Shown here: piece after piece, positions 8,779 through 17,144 of the stretch
Numbering within the stretch: the stretch's first letter is position 1
Layout of the letters: every line of letters starts with the position of its first letter
Source of the DNA: Desulfosarcina sp. OttesenSCG-928-A07
Lineage (GTDB): Bacteria > Desulfobacterota > Desulfobacteria > Desulfobacterales > Desulfosarcinaceae
Direction of reading: 5' to 3'
NCBI GenBank assembly: GCA_030267325.1
Contig: JAJDJS010000001.1
Span: 62,001-126,000, forward strand
Length of the DNA: 64,000 bases
Position numbers and translations under genes: made by a program
The notes under the pieces: generated by a model
The model's database searches: none
Seen by the model: only the letters and a program-made list of their open reading frames with translations
What the model was told of the DNA's origin: nothing

Positions 8779-10512
8779 ATGAAAATCGAAATCGCCAAAA
8801 CCGCCGGATTCTGCATGGGGGTTCGCCGGGCCGTGGAATTGGCCCTGGCATCTCCCGGAAAATATGCGCTTCCCATTTTTACCTATGGTCCGTTGATCCA
8901 CAACCCCCAGGTGCTGTCTCTGTTTGTGGAAAAAGGCATCACCATTTTGAATGAAATCCCGGAAAAAGGGGAGGGGACTGTGCTGATTCGGGCCCATGGG
9001 GTGCCGCCGGCTGACAAACAAAAGCTTGCCGATGCCGGTTTTACCGTGGTGGACGCCACCTGCCCAAGGGTGATCCGGGTGCAGACCATTATCCGCACCC
9101 ATGCCCGGAAAGGATTTTCCACCATTATTGTGGGGGACCAGGATCACCCCGAAGTGGTGGGACTCATGGGATATGCCGGAACATCCGGTTACGGGGTCAG
9201 CACGCTTTCCGAGCTTGAGGCCCTTGCGTCATTTGACCGCGCCATTATCGTGGCCCAGACGACCCAGAACCTGCAATTTTATGAACAGGTAAAAGCGTGG
9301 GCTGCCAGACAGCATCCCCATTACCGAACGTTTGACACCATCTGTGATTCCACGGAAAGACGCCAATCTGAAATTCAGCGGCTTGCAAAAGAGGTGGACG
9401 CCCTGATTGTGGTCGGCGGCCGCCAGAGCGGAAACACCCGGCGTCTGGCAGAAATTGCTGCGGAAACCGGAAAACCCGCATTTCATGTGGAAACCGAAGC
9501 AGACCTGGTCCACTGTCCCCTGGGCCTGTTCCGGACCATCGGCATCACGGCCGGTGCTTCCACCCCCAACTGGATTATCAAGCGGGTCTGCCGGAAGGTC
9601 GAATGGCTGTCCGTGAGCCGAAAGAACGATTTTCCAGGGCTGATTTCCCGGTCTTTGCAGTCCCTGATGCTGTCCAATATTTACCTTGCCATGGGTGCGG
9701 GATGCCTGACCTTTGCCTGCTCACGGCTCCTGGGCACTCAGGCGGTGGCCGCTCCGGTGATGATGGCCATGCTGTATCTTTTTTCCATGCACCTTTTAAA
9801 CCACCTCACCGGAACCGCCGAAGACAAATACAATGATCCTGAGCGGGCCAGATTTTATGAAACCCACCGGATTGGACTGTCTGTGCTGGCTGCTGCGGCC
9901 GGTACCGGTGGTATTGCGGTTTCCGCAACCTTAGGTGTATCTGCCTTTGTCATCCTGCTCATCATGAGTCTTCTGGGCCTTTCCTATTCCCTCTATCTGA
10001 TTCCGCCGGGGAAGGGATTTAAATTCCGGCGGATAAAAGATATTCCCGGTTCAAAAACCATTCTGATTGCCCTGGCCTGGGGCGTGGTGACGGTGCTTTT
10101 GCCTGCCATGTCGGATATGAGGCGGTTTTCTTCCCTGATACCCGGTGTTTTGGTTGTTTTTCCCTGGGTGACGGCGCTGGTTTTTTCAAGAACCGCACTT
10201 TTTGATCTTCTGGATGTTCAGGGAGACCGGATTGTGGGAAAGGAGACGCTTCCCACCCTTCTGGGCGACCGCCGCACCCTTGTTTTGCTCAAGGGAATTC
10301 TTGCTGCATGTACCGTTCTCATCGCACTTTCCGCCGCAGTGGGGCTTACCTCAACACTGGGATTTTTGCTGACCCTGTGCCCGGCCATGATGCTGGTTCT
10401 GGTCATGATCCATGAACAGGGAGAACTGTTGCCGGGAATGCGGTTTGAAGTGCTGGTGGAAAGCATTTTTCCCCTTTCCGGTGTGTTGGCATGGATATGG
10501 ATGCTGTTTTGA
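8779..10512 (+). CDS. ispH: IspH fused to a UbiA-family prenyltransferase
   Basis: A 577-residue fusion. Residues 1 to about 280 are IspH, the [4Fe-4S] enzyme that reduces HMBPP to IPP and DMAPP: cluster ligands C12, C95 and C189 and conserved H41, H73 and H123 are present. Residues from about 290 to 577 are a multi-pass UbiA-type membrane prenyltransferase with NHLTGTAEDKYNDPER near 331 and the second Asp-rich motif DLLDVQGDRIVGKETLP near 466-482. The second domain would attach or condense prenyl diphosphates made from the first domain's products; its acceptor is unknown. The stop overlaps the next start by one base (TGATG). The long linker-free join argues against a missed stop. Confidence 0.93.
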   Translation: MKIEIAKTAGFCMGVRRAVELALASPGKYALPIFTYGPLIHNPQVLSLFVEKGITILNEIPEKGEGTVLIRAHGVPPADKQKLADAGFTVVDATCPRVIRVQTIIRTHARKGFSTIIVGDQDHPEVVGLMGYAGTSGYGVSTLSELEALASFDRAIIVAQTTQNLQFYEQVKAWAARQHPHYRTFDTICDSTERRQSEIQRLAKEVDALIVVGGRQSGNTRRLAEIAAETGKPAFHVETEADLVHCPLGLFRTIGITAGASTPNWIIKRVCRKVEWLSVSRKNDFPGLISRSLQSLMLSNIYLAMGAGCLTFACSRLLGTQAVAAPVMMAMLYLFSMHLLNHLTGTAEDKYNDPERARFYETHRIGLSVLAAAAGTGGIAVSATLGVSAFVILLIMSLLGLSYSLYLIPPGKGFKFRRIKDIPGSKTILIALAWGVVTVLLPAMSDMRRFSSLIPGVLVVFPWVTALVFSRTALFDLLDVQGDRIVGKETLPTLLGDRRTLVLLKGILAACTVLIALSAAVGLTSTLGFLLTLCPAMMLVLVMIHEQGELLPGMRFEVLVESIFPLSGVLAWIWMLF

Positions 10513-12242
10513 TGCGTCATTTTCTGTTTTTCAAAATAAAAACCCGGTTCCGGTCTTTTTATTCGGCTTCGCAATTGTTTCTTCTCATCCTTCCCCTATG
10601 GCTCTTTTCCGCCTGTGCGGTTCACCCCGAACCTGAGGCGCCCTTTGTCCTGACCCTTTTGCACACCAATGATGTTCACGGGGAATACAGCGGGCTGGAC
10701 ATCCATGGCCAAAGTTGTGAGGCCGCAATCTGTGAAGGGGGTGTTGGCGGCAGCATCCGTCTGGACCAGGCGGTTGCCGCGTTGCGCCGGGATTTTCCCG
10801 TCTCGCTCTTGCTGGACGCCGGTGATCAGTTCCAGGGGACATTTTTTTTCACCCTGCACCGGGAAACCATTGTGGCGGACATCATGAACACGCTGGAATA
10901 TGATGCCATGGTGCCGGGAAATCACGAGTTTGACGATGGATGCGATCCCTTTTTCAACCTTTTCCGGAATTTACGGACGCCGGTGGTGGCGGCCAATCTG
11001 TCCCTTTCCGGTGATGCAAACATGAGCAAGGGGATGGGTCCCTGGGTTATTGTGACAAAAGCAAATCGCCGGGTGGGCATTATCGGGCTGGTCCATCCGG
11101 ATACGCCGGAAGTCGCCTCTCCCTGTGTGGAAGCAACATTTTCCGATCCAGCCGCAGCACTTCGGCGGTCGGTGGCTGAACTGACTGATCAGGGCGTGAA
11201 TATCATCATCGTCCTGAGCCACATAGGGCTGGATGCGGACCTTTCCCTTGCCAGTGATGTGGCGGGCGTGGACGTTATTGTGGGCGGCCATTCCCACTTG
11301 CTCCTGTCCAATGAAGACCCGAATGCGGTGGGGCCGTATCCTCTGGTTGTGTCATCTCCCGGCCGGGAACCGGTGCTGGTGGTGACCGCGGGCTCCCGAC
11401 TGATGCGACTGGGCCGGCTGGATGTGGAATTTGACCCAAACGGTCGGGCGACCTGCTGGCAGGGAGAACCGATTTTTCTGGATGACAAGGCCCTTACCGC
11501 CATTAACGCGCCGCTATCGGATTCATCGCTGGTACGGAAAATGACAGCATATGCAGCGCCTATCCAGTCTTTAAAGCAAACCCCCATTGGCCGGATCATC
11601 CGGGAAAATCCGGATGATCGTGTCATGGAACGGGCCCGGACCTGCCGGCGTCAGGAGTGCCTGACCGGAAACATTTTGGCGGACGCGCTCCTGGATTTCC
11701 TCAAGCCGGAGGTTCAGGCGGTCCTGATCAATGGGGGCGGCGTGCGGGGGGTATTTCCCAACGAAACAGTGACCGAACTGGATCTTTTTTCTGTGGTGCC
11801 CTTTGACAACACGGTGGTGACGGCAAAAATGCCCGGTCATGTGGTTCTGGCCATGCTGGAACACGGTCTTTCCGGTTATGAAAACACAAAGGGGCGATTT
11901 TTGCTGCCCGCAGGATTGCGATACACTTTTGACGCGGGGTTGCCGGCAGGAAAACGGCTGATCAGCGCAACCATCCAGGATGAAAACGGAAAGTGGTATC
12001 CGGTTGAGCCGGATCGGGTGTATGCCATCGGTACCCTGTCTTATCTCGCGGAAGGGGGGGACGGGTACAGTCTGCTGACGAAGTTGAACTGGAATGATAC
12101 GGGCGTTCTGGTGCGTGATGGCGTGAAAGCCTGTTTCCTTCGAAACTTCCCGCTTTTTCCCCGTATTGACGGCCGGATCAGAGAGGTCGGGGCTGGTTTG
12201 ATAAAGGATCAGCCTGTTCGGTATCAGGCTTTTCCCAGATAA
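10512..12242 (+). CDS. 5'-nucleotidase / UshA-like lipoprotein
   Basis: A 576-residue member of the bifunctional UDP-sugar hydrolase/5'-nucleotidase family. An N-terminal signal with lipobox LFSAC predicts a lipid-anchored envelope protein. The metallophosphatase domain shows LLHTNDVHGEY, DAGDQFQGT, PGNHEFDDG, SHIGLDADL and VGGHSHLLL, giving the two-metal site. The C-terminal substrate domain has LINGGGVRGVFP and a GDGYSLL segment. It would hydrolyse periplasmic nucleotides to nucleosides. The start at 10512 is chosen because its ATG overlaps the ispH stop; an in-frame ATG at 10491 also exists. It overlaps the convergent flavin reductase gene by 19 bp. Confidence 0.92.
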   Translation: MRHFLFFKIKTRFRSFYSASQLFLLILPLWLFSACAVHPEPEAPFVLTLLHTNDVHGEYSGLDIHGQSCEAAICEGGVGGSIRLDQAVAALRRDFPVSLLLDAGDQFQGTFFFTLHRETIVADIMNTLEYDAMVPGNHEFDDGCDPFFNLFRNLRTPVVAANLSLSGDANMSKGMGPWVIVTKANRRVGIIGLVHPDTPEVASPCVEATFSDPAAALRRSVAELTDQGVNIIIVLSHIGLDADLSLASDVAGVDVIVGGHSHLLLSNEDPNAVGPYPLVVSSPGREPVLVVTAGSRLMRLGRLDVEFDPNGRATCWQGEPIFLDDKALTAINAPLSDSSLVRKMTAYAAPIQSLKQTPIGRIIRENPDDRVMERARTCRRQECLTGNILADALLDFLKPEVQAVLINGGGVRGVFPNETVTELDLFSVVPFDNTVVTAKMPGHVVLAMLEHGLSGYENTKGRFLLPAGLRYTFDAGLPAGKRLISATIQDENGKWYPVEPDRVYAIGTLSYLAEGGDGYSLLTKLNWNDTGVLVRDGVKACFLRNFPLFPRIDGRIREVGAGLIKDQPVRYQAFPR

Positions 12243-12697
12243 CAGCCCTCATAATCCAGGGTGGAAAGAACAGGCCGCGGATTGCGGAATTCCGCATGGG
12301 TGGCCTGGCCGATGAAAAGCGTATGATTTCCAGGTGACAGGTTCTGGATGATCCGGCATTCCACAACCCCCATGCAGTCGGCCAGAATCGGGCAGCCGTT
12401 TTTTCCGTCCGTCCAGTTGAGCCCCTCAAATTTTTTCCGGGGATCAGGCCCTTTAAACCGGATCAAAAGGTCTTTCTGGCTTTGATCCACCAGATGCAGG
12501 GCAAATACGCTGCTTTTAAGCATCAGGCGGTGGGAATACCGGTTGGGATGTACCGCCGCCATGAACAGGGGCGGATCAAAGGAAACCTGGCTCACCCAGG
12601 ACGCGATCATGCCGTTGATGGCGTCTTCAAACCGTGTGGTGAGCACATAGATGCCGTAGGTCAGATGGCGCATGTTTTCCAGAAGGGCGTTTTCCAT
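12224..12697 (-). CDS. Flavin reductase-like FMN-binding protein
   Basis: A 157-residue flavin-reductase-domain protein (split-barrel FMN-binding fold) with YGIYVLTTRFEDAINGMIASWVSQVSFDPP, the characteristic N-terminal strand-and-FMN region, and ending FRNPRPVLSTLDYEGCYLGK. Members bind FMN and often act as NAD(P)H:flavin oxidoreductases or electron carriers in anaerobes. The ATG at 12697 is preferred to an upstream in-frame TTG because GGAG lies 6 nt before it. It lies 99 bp downstream of an NADPH-dependent FMN reductase gene on the same strand, so the two may be co-transcribed. Confidence 0.88.
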   Translation of the reverse strand: MENALLENMRHLTYGIYVLTTRFEDAINGMIASWVSQVSFDPPLFMAAVHPNRYSHRLMLKSSVFALHLVDQSQKDLLIRFKGPDPRKKFEGLNWTDGKNGCPILADCMGVVECRIIQNLSPGNHTLFIGQATHAEFRNPRPVLSTLDYEGCYLGKA

Positions 12698-12796
12698 GGA
12701 AATCTCCAAGATTTCGGCTGCCGGAAAAAACCGGCCATTGTACCGGTGAAACCCGGCGACAATGACCGGCGTGAAAAACAGAGCGGAAAAGTGGAA

Positions 12797-13351
12797 TTAC
12801 GCCATCTTGTGCTGTTTGACCCAGTCTGAAAAGTTTTCCAGAAATCCCCGCAGGAATTTTTCCGTGCTCTCGGAGGCAATCTTTTCGGATGCGTCAAAAA
12901 AATCCTTTGAATAGGTGAGATAAACTTCGGGCTGGCCCATCAGAACCATTCCCAGCATCACCGCCACAGGCCGAAGATGGGACTGCATGGCTGCAGTTCC
13001 CACGCTGCTGAGGCCCATGCCGCAGATGGCCGCGGGCTTTCCGGCCCAGGCGTTGTGTCCGGGCGGGCGACTGGCCCAGTCAATGGCGTTTTTCGTCACA
13101 GCCGGAATGGAGCGGTTATATTCCGGCGACACGATCAGCACCCCGTCAGCCGCTGCCACCGTTGCTTTCATCTGGGTGACGCTTTCCGGAAACGCGGAGG
13201 CTTCCAGATCCTGGTTGAACAGGGGGACATCGTCCAGGTTCACCCTGTCAAAACTGAACAGATCGCTCCCGATACGGGAAAGATTGTCGGCCAGCATTCG
13301 ATTCATGGATTTTTTGCGCAAACTTCCCACTACTACAGCCAGTTTAAACAT
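12797..13351 (-). CDS. NADPH-dependent FMN reductase family protein
   Basis: A 184-residue flavodoxin-fold reductase. The N terminus VVVGSLRKKSMNRMLADNL carries the phosphate-binding loop of FMN, and SPEYNRSIPAVTKNAIDWASRP is the family signature that contacts the flavin. Relatives reduce FMN, quinones, azo dyes or chromate; the real substrate is unknown. It precedes the split-barrel flavin protein. Fold assignment is firm. Confidence 0.92.
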   Translation of the reverse strand: MFKLAVVVGSLRKKSMNRMLADNLSRIGSDLFSFDRVNLDDVPLFNQDLEASAFPESVTQMKATVAAADGVLIVSPEYNRSIPAVTKNAIDWASRPPGHNAWAGKPAAICGMGLSSVGTAAMQSHLRPVAVMLGMVLMGQPEVYLTYSKDFFDASEKIASESTEKFLRGFLENFSDWVKQHKMA

Positions 13352-13533
13352 CAGTGCACCTCCACATGAGTTTGAATGTTGGATCAGTATCTGTTGGGCT
13401 TTTGCTGCCTGTTTCGGGACGAGAAAACAGTTTGTTATCCTACCAGGAAGATGAAAATATCAAAAGCAATTTCATCAGAAGAAAAGAAAAGGCGAGCCGG
13501 AATCCGGAGCTTCCGGATCCCACGCATCCCCTA

Positions 13534-13562
13534 TTGACAGGATGCGGCATTGTTCCTTAATA
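13534..13562 (+). promoter_or_regulatory. Putative sigma-70 promoter of the Tim44-like gene
   Basis: TTGACA at 13534-13539 matches the -35 consensus. After a 17-nt spacer comes TTAATA at 13557-13562, a fair -10. It lies 80 bp upstream of the start at 13642. Confidence 0.55.
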
Positions 13563-13641
13563 TCGCAAAAATATTTGAATACACGGCCAAAACAGGGTTG
13601 GGTGGCCCAAAAACGAGAGATGACAGAAAACAGGAGATGGA

Positions 13642-14505
13642 ATGGGAAAAAAAAGCGGAATTTCACTTTTTATGATGCTGGCACTGGTGGTCGGCATGGT
13701 GTTTTTATGGAATGATATTGCCGATGCCCGGCGAATGGGAGGCGGCAGATCCTTTGGCAGCCGGCCGACCTATAATCGCAGTGCGCCGAAAACACCTGCT
13801 TCTCCGTCAAAAGCCAATCCTGCCCAGCCCGGAGGCCCTGTATCACCTGCCTCGCCCATGGGAAGAGGGCTTGGCGGTATGATGGGCGGGCTTCTGATGG
13901 GCGGACTGATCGGATCCCTGCTGTTTGGTGGGGGCCAGGGTTTCGGGGGCCCCGGACTTCTGGATATTCTGCTGATCGGCGGCGGTCTGTTTCTGCTTTT
14001 AAGGTATCTGAGATCCCGCAAAATGGCTGCTGCTTCGGGAAACAGCGCCATGACCTTTGACCCGGCGCCGGGCGGATGGGGTGCCGGAAATTATGTTCCA
14101 TCCGGAGCATCCGCCTCACCCGCCGTATCCTGGCCGCCGGGGTTTGATCCTGAAGAATTTTTAAAAGGTGCAACCACCATTTATACCCGGCTGCAAACAT
14201 CCTGGGATAAACGGGATATTGAGGATATCCGGATGTTTACCTCTCCCGAGGTGTTCGCTGAAATCCAGCGCCAGGCCAAGGAAGACCCAACGCCGGGAAA
14301 AACCGAACTGCTCATGATAAACCCCAGCATTGTTGAAGCCCGGGATGTCGGCAACCAGACCGTTGTTTCTGTCCGCTATGATGTAACCTTGAGGGAAGAC
14401 ACCGATACAGTGGCCAAACAAGTACTGGAGCTGTGGCACTTCAGCCGGGATCGGAACAATCCGAACGATTTCTGGATGTTGGAAGGAATTCAGCAGATGG
14501 AATAG
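13642..14505 (+). CDS. Tim44-like domain membrane protein
   Basis: A 287-residue protein. Residues 1-29 form a signal or anchor ending ADARRMGGG, followed by a Pro/Ser/Gly-rich spacer, a glycine-rich hydrophobic stretch (LGGMMGGLLMGGLIGSLLFG) and a short membrane segment near residues 112-122. The C-terminal half from about 172 is a Tim44/Mba1-like domain (FLKGATTIYTRLQTSWDKRD ... VSVRYDVTLRED ... FWMLEGIQQ). Bacterial relatives are envelope proteins of unknown role. GGAG precedes the ATG. It has a good promoter and a terminator of its own. Confidence 0.82.
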   Translation: MGKKSGISLFMMLALVVGMVFLWNDIADARRMGGGRSFGSRPTYNRSAPKTPASPSKANPAQPGGPVSPASPMGRGLGGMMGGLLMGGLIGSLLFGGGQGFGGPGLLDILLIGGGLFLLLRYLRSRKMAAASGNSAMTFDPAPGGWGAGNYVPSGASASPAVSWPPGFDPEEFLKGATTIYTRLQTSWDKRDIEDIRMFTSPEVFAEIQRQAKEDPTPGKTELLMINPSIVEARDVGNQTVVSVRYDVTLREDTDTVAKQVLELWHFSRDRNNPNDFWMLEGIQQME

Positions 14506-14591
14506 CCTGGAATTTCAGGCTATACTGCGCACCGCCAATAAGTTGCGGTTTTCAGCTGTTGAAAAGTAGGGGCGTGATTCATCGCGCCCTG

Positions 14592-14627
14592 TCTGAAAAA
14601 ATAAATTTAATGACGTTTCTGAGTATA
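14592..14627 (+). repeat. Dispersed 36-bp repeat, copy 1
   Basis: TCTGAAAAAATAAATTTAAT followed by GACGTTTCTGAGTATA. A near-identical copy with one deletion and a few changes is at 40360-40394. Just upstream is a GGGCG/CGCCC palindrome. It lies in the gap 14506-14868, which has no gene. Confidence 0.6.
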
Positions 14628-14667
14628 TCATCAGATCCGGGTTTTCCGGGTTGCGTTTTTCCTTATT

Positions 14668-14704
14668 ACCCGTCCAACCGCTTTTGTGTTGGGCGGGTTT
14701 TTTA
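14668..14704 (+). terminator. Rho-independent terminator
   Basis: CCCGTCCAAC and GTTGGGCGGG form a 10-bp stem with a 10-nt loop, followed by TTTTTT. It lies about 165 bp after the Tim44-like gene and would end its transcript. Confidence 0.88.
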
Positions 14705-14820
14705 ATTCCGGAAAACAGACATATCCTGTGGTAACAGAAACTATCGGCAGGGAGAGCCGCGTGTTCTTTGGCCAATGGGAAAAATGGGGGAGGGTGCCGG
14801 GCTGGAACCTGTTTCGATTT

Positions 14821-14852
14821 GCCCCGGATCAGGTTAGGATCTGATCCGGGGC
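14821..14852. terminator. Perfect 12-bp hairpin between convergent units
   Basis: GCCCCGGATCAG and CTGATCCGGGGC are perfectly complementary around an 8-nt loop. It lies 17 bp beyond the stop of the minus-strand gene that ends at 14869. No T run follows on either strand, so it may be a weak bidirectional terminator or an RNA 3'-end stabiliser. Confidence 0.6.
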
Positions 14853-14868
14853 AAAAAGCGTATTTTCG

Positions 14869-15195
14869 TTATTGTTTCACACCTTCTTTGATTTCTTTTT
14901 TAAGATCTTTTCCCTTTTGCTCGATGTCTTTTTTATCCTTCCGGATATCGCCTTTGACCTGATTCTGTTTTTTGTCAGCAGCGTCTTTTTTGTCTCGGAT
15001 TTGCTGTTTCAATCCCTCTTCTTTTTCTTTTATTTGATCACGTGCCGCATCCCGGTCCTTTTTGAGTTCACCTTTCAGGGTTTCTCCGGGCCGGGGCATA
15101 TCTTTGCCCTTGTCTCCGGAATCCTGGGCTGAAACAGCCATGGGAAGACACAAAAATGCAGTGATCATCATGGATATAACGATTTTTTTCTTCAT
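14869..15195 (-). CDS. Exported charged helical protein
   Basis: A 108-residue protein with a Sec signal peptide (MKKKIVISMM, cleavage after VSAQ near residue 23). The mature part is almost wholly Lys/Asp/Glu/Gln with heptad-like spacing, so a soluble alpha-helix or coiled coil is expected in the periplasm. Repeats of the DKKD and QIRDKKDAADK type are visible. AGGAGG precedes the ATG. No known family is recognised; low-complexity composition makes homology calls unsafe. Envelope stress or chaperone-like roles would be guesses. Confidence 0.75.
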   Translation of the reverse strand: MKKKIVISMMITAFLCLPMAVSAQDSGDKGKDMPRPGETLKGELKKDRDAARDQIKEKEEGLKQQIRDKKDAADKKQNQVKGDIRKDKKDIEQKGKDLKKEIKEGVKQ

Positions 15196-15284
15196 TGGGG
15201 CCTCCTGATTGAATGAATGGATCGGTTTGTTGGATCAATGGGGCGAAGAAAACAACAGCCTCCAGAGTTGATCCGCCTGAGAAA

Positions 15285-15350
15285 GGTTCTGAAACGGTCT
15301 GCGAAAGAACGCGTGTGGATGAACCCACAACTTTCGCATCATAGAGAACC
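15285..15350. other. Three-tier nested inverted repeat (structured RNA candidate)
   Basis: In the 353-bp gap between divergent genes, three perfect nested stems occur: GGTTCT/AGAACC (15285-15290 with 15345-15350), GCGAAAG/CTTTCGC (15301-15307 with 15331-15337) and TGTGG/CCACA (15314-15318 with 15325-15329). No T run follows on either strand, so it is not an ordinary terminator. It could sit in the leader of the gene starting at 15195 or upstream of ftsY. No other feature is seen in the gap. Confidence 0.5.
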
Positions 15351-15548
15351 CCCCTGAAATCGTCAAGCAGGAGGAAAAGTCGGCTTTCACTTCTTGGATG
15401 ACAAACATGGAAATCTCCCGGACAAGTCATTTCGGGCATCCAGAAGAGGATGCCTTTTCCAGTGAAAAAGCATGACATTGACAATTCAAATGGCCCGGCC
15501 TAAATTGCGGATCGCATCTTTTACTGCACATCTCACTGTGAGGATACC

Positions 15549-16697
15549 ATGGCACTGAAGTGGTTCAAAAAAAAGAAAAACACCAAACCCGCGGATGTAT
15601 CGGTCCAGACAGAGGACGCGACCGAAAAAATGGCTGCGTTACCGGTGTCTGAATCCGAACCCGCGTCCCATCATGAAGACGGAGAAACCGTTCCGCCTTC
15701 TGAAGATTCCCGGACCGATCCCATACCGGCTGATTTCGGGTCTTTGAATGCTGACGCAGCTTTTTCCCCGGCTGTGGAAAAAGATCGGGCCACCCTGTTT
15801 TCGCGCCTTAAATCCGGACTTTCCAAAACACGCCAGATTCTGACCACTGACATTGACGAATTGTTTTTGGGTAAAAAACTCGTTGATGACGACATGCTGG
15901 AAGTTTTGGAGGAACGCCTGATCACTGCGGATATGGGCGTTCAGACCACCCTGGCCATCATGGACAAATTATCTGGAAAACGGTCTCGGATTGCGGACGC
16001 AAACGCACTGAAGGACGCGCTGAAGGCCGAAATTCTGACCTGTTTTGAAAACCTTCCGGAATTGTCCGCATCAGATAAAACAAAGCCCCATGTGGTGATG
16101 GTGGTGGGTGTCAACGGCGTGGGCAAAACGACCACCATCGGAAAGCTGGCGGCCCGTGAATCCCGGAACGGCAAAAAAGTTCTGATCGCCGCGGCCGACA
16201 CCTTCCGGGCTGCTGCCATTGAGCAGATCAGCATCTGGGCAAAACGCGCCGGTGCTGACATTGTGCGCCACAAGGATAACGCGGATCCGGCGGCTGTGGC
16301 CTATGACGGCGTGGATGCCGCCATTTCCAGAGGCGCGGACATTGTTTTTGTGGATACTGCTGGCCGCCTGCACACCAAGGTCAACCTGATGGAAGAAATC
16401 CGGAAAATCCAGCGCACTTTGGCCAAACGTCTTTCAGGCGCCCCCCATGAAGTGCTGCTGGTGCTGGACGCCACCACCGGTCAGAATGCATTGGCCCAGG
16501 CCAAGATGTTTGACGAGGCGCTGGGCGTGACGGGAATCGCCCTGACCAAGCTGGACGGAACAGCCAAAGGGGGGATTGTGGTGAGTATCTGTGACACGTT
16601 GAAGATTCCCCTGAACTACATCGGCGTGGGCGAAGGTGTGGACGATCTTCAGCTTTTTGACGCAAACCGGTTTGTGGACGCGCTGTTTCAGGGATAG
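15549..16697 (+). CDS. ftsY: Signal recognition particle receptor FtsY
   Basis: FtsY is the membrane-associated GTPase that receives SRP-ribosome complexes for co-translational insertion. It has 382 residues: a Lys-rich start, an acidic variable A domain to about residue 80, then the NG domain. G1 [31 protein letters not shown], and [10 protein letters not shown] are intact, and the C terminus [22 protein letters not shown] is diagnostic. The small gene after it lies 31 bp downstream and is probably co-transcribed. Confidence 0.97.
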   Translation: MALKWFKKKKNTKPADVSVQTEDATEKMAALPVSESEPASHHEDGETVPPSEDSRTDPIPADFGSLNADAAFSPAVEKDRATLFSRLKSGLSKTRQILTTDIDELFLGKKLVDDDMLEVLEERLITADMGVQTTLAIMDKLSGKRSRIADANALKDALKAEILTCFENLPELSASDKTKPHVVMVVGVNGVGKTTTIGKLAARESRNGKKVLIAAADTFRAAAIEQISIWAKRAGADIVRHKDNADPAAVAYDGVDAAISRGADIVFVDTAGRLHTKVNLMEEIRKIQRTLAKRLSGAPHEVLLVLDATTGQNALAQAKMFDEALGVTGIALTKLDGTAKGGIVVSICDTLKIPLNYIGVGEGVDDLQLFDANRFVDALFQG

Positions 16698-16728
16698 AAA
16701 ACCCACTCAGACATAAAAAGAGGCTGTG

Positions 16729-17133
16729 ATGAACGCTGCCATGAATACATTTTTAAAAACCTGGACCACCGGCACGCCCGGCATCAAACTGGTCTTTGAA
16801 CACTTTCTGACCCTTTTCTCGAAAAATGGGGATGTGACCCTTGATTTCAAGGAACGGCCGGGTGTGAGTTATTCGCTTCGGGCCCGGCATATCAACCAAA
16901 AAAACCGGACCCTTTTTGTCCTGGTGGATGTGATTGATGACGACCCGGACAATCGCTGGCTTTCGGTTTGTTTTTACGAAGATATGATCACCGACCCTGA
17001 ATCACGCGGGGATTTGGTACCCGGAGGTCTTCTGGGCGAAGATGGGTACTGTTTTGATATGGATGATCCGGGTTCCGCATCCTATATTGAGGCCCGCATC
17101 CGCCAAGCCATGGAAAGTGCCGGCAGGGGATAG
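16729..17133 (+). CDS. Conserved-looking hypothetical protein downstream of ftsY
   Basis: A 134-residue soluble protein with no signal peptide or membrane segment. The visible pattern is an alpha/beta start (LFEHFLTLFSKNGDVTLDFKERPGVSYSLR), a hydrophobic strand TLFVLVDVIDDDP, and a C terminus rich in acidic residues (GEDGYCFDMDDPGSASYIEARI). The ATG at 16729 is preferred to the GTG one codon earlier. The family is not recognised; the close spacing to ftsY suggests one transcript. Confidence 0.72.
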   Translation: MNAAMNTFLKTWTTGTPGIKLVFEHFLTLFSKNGDVTLDFKERPGVSYSLRARHINQKNRTLFVLVDVIDDDPDNRWLSVCFYEDMITDPESRGDLVPGGLLGEDGYCFDMDDPGSASYIEARIRQAMESAGRG

Positions 17134-17144
17134 CGGCTTTCCCT

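Noticed and set aside
14821-14852. A standard rho-independent terminator for the minus-strand gene
   Set aside because: The hairpin is strong but lacks a T run, so it is listed only as a possible bidirectional hairpin.
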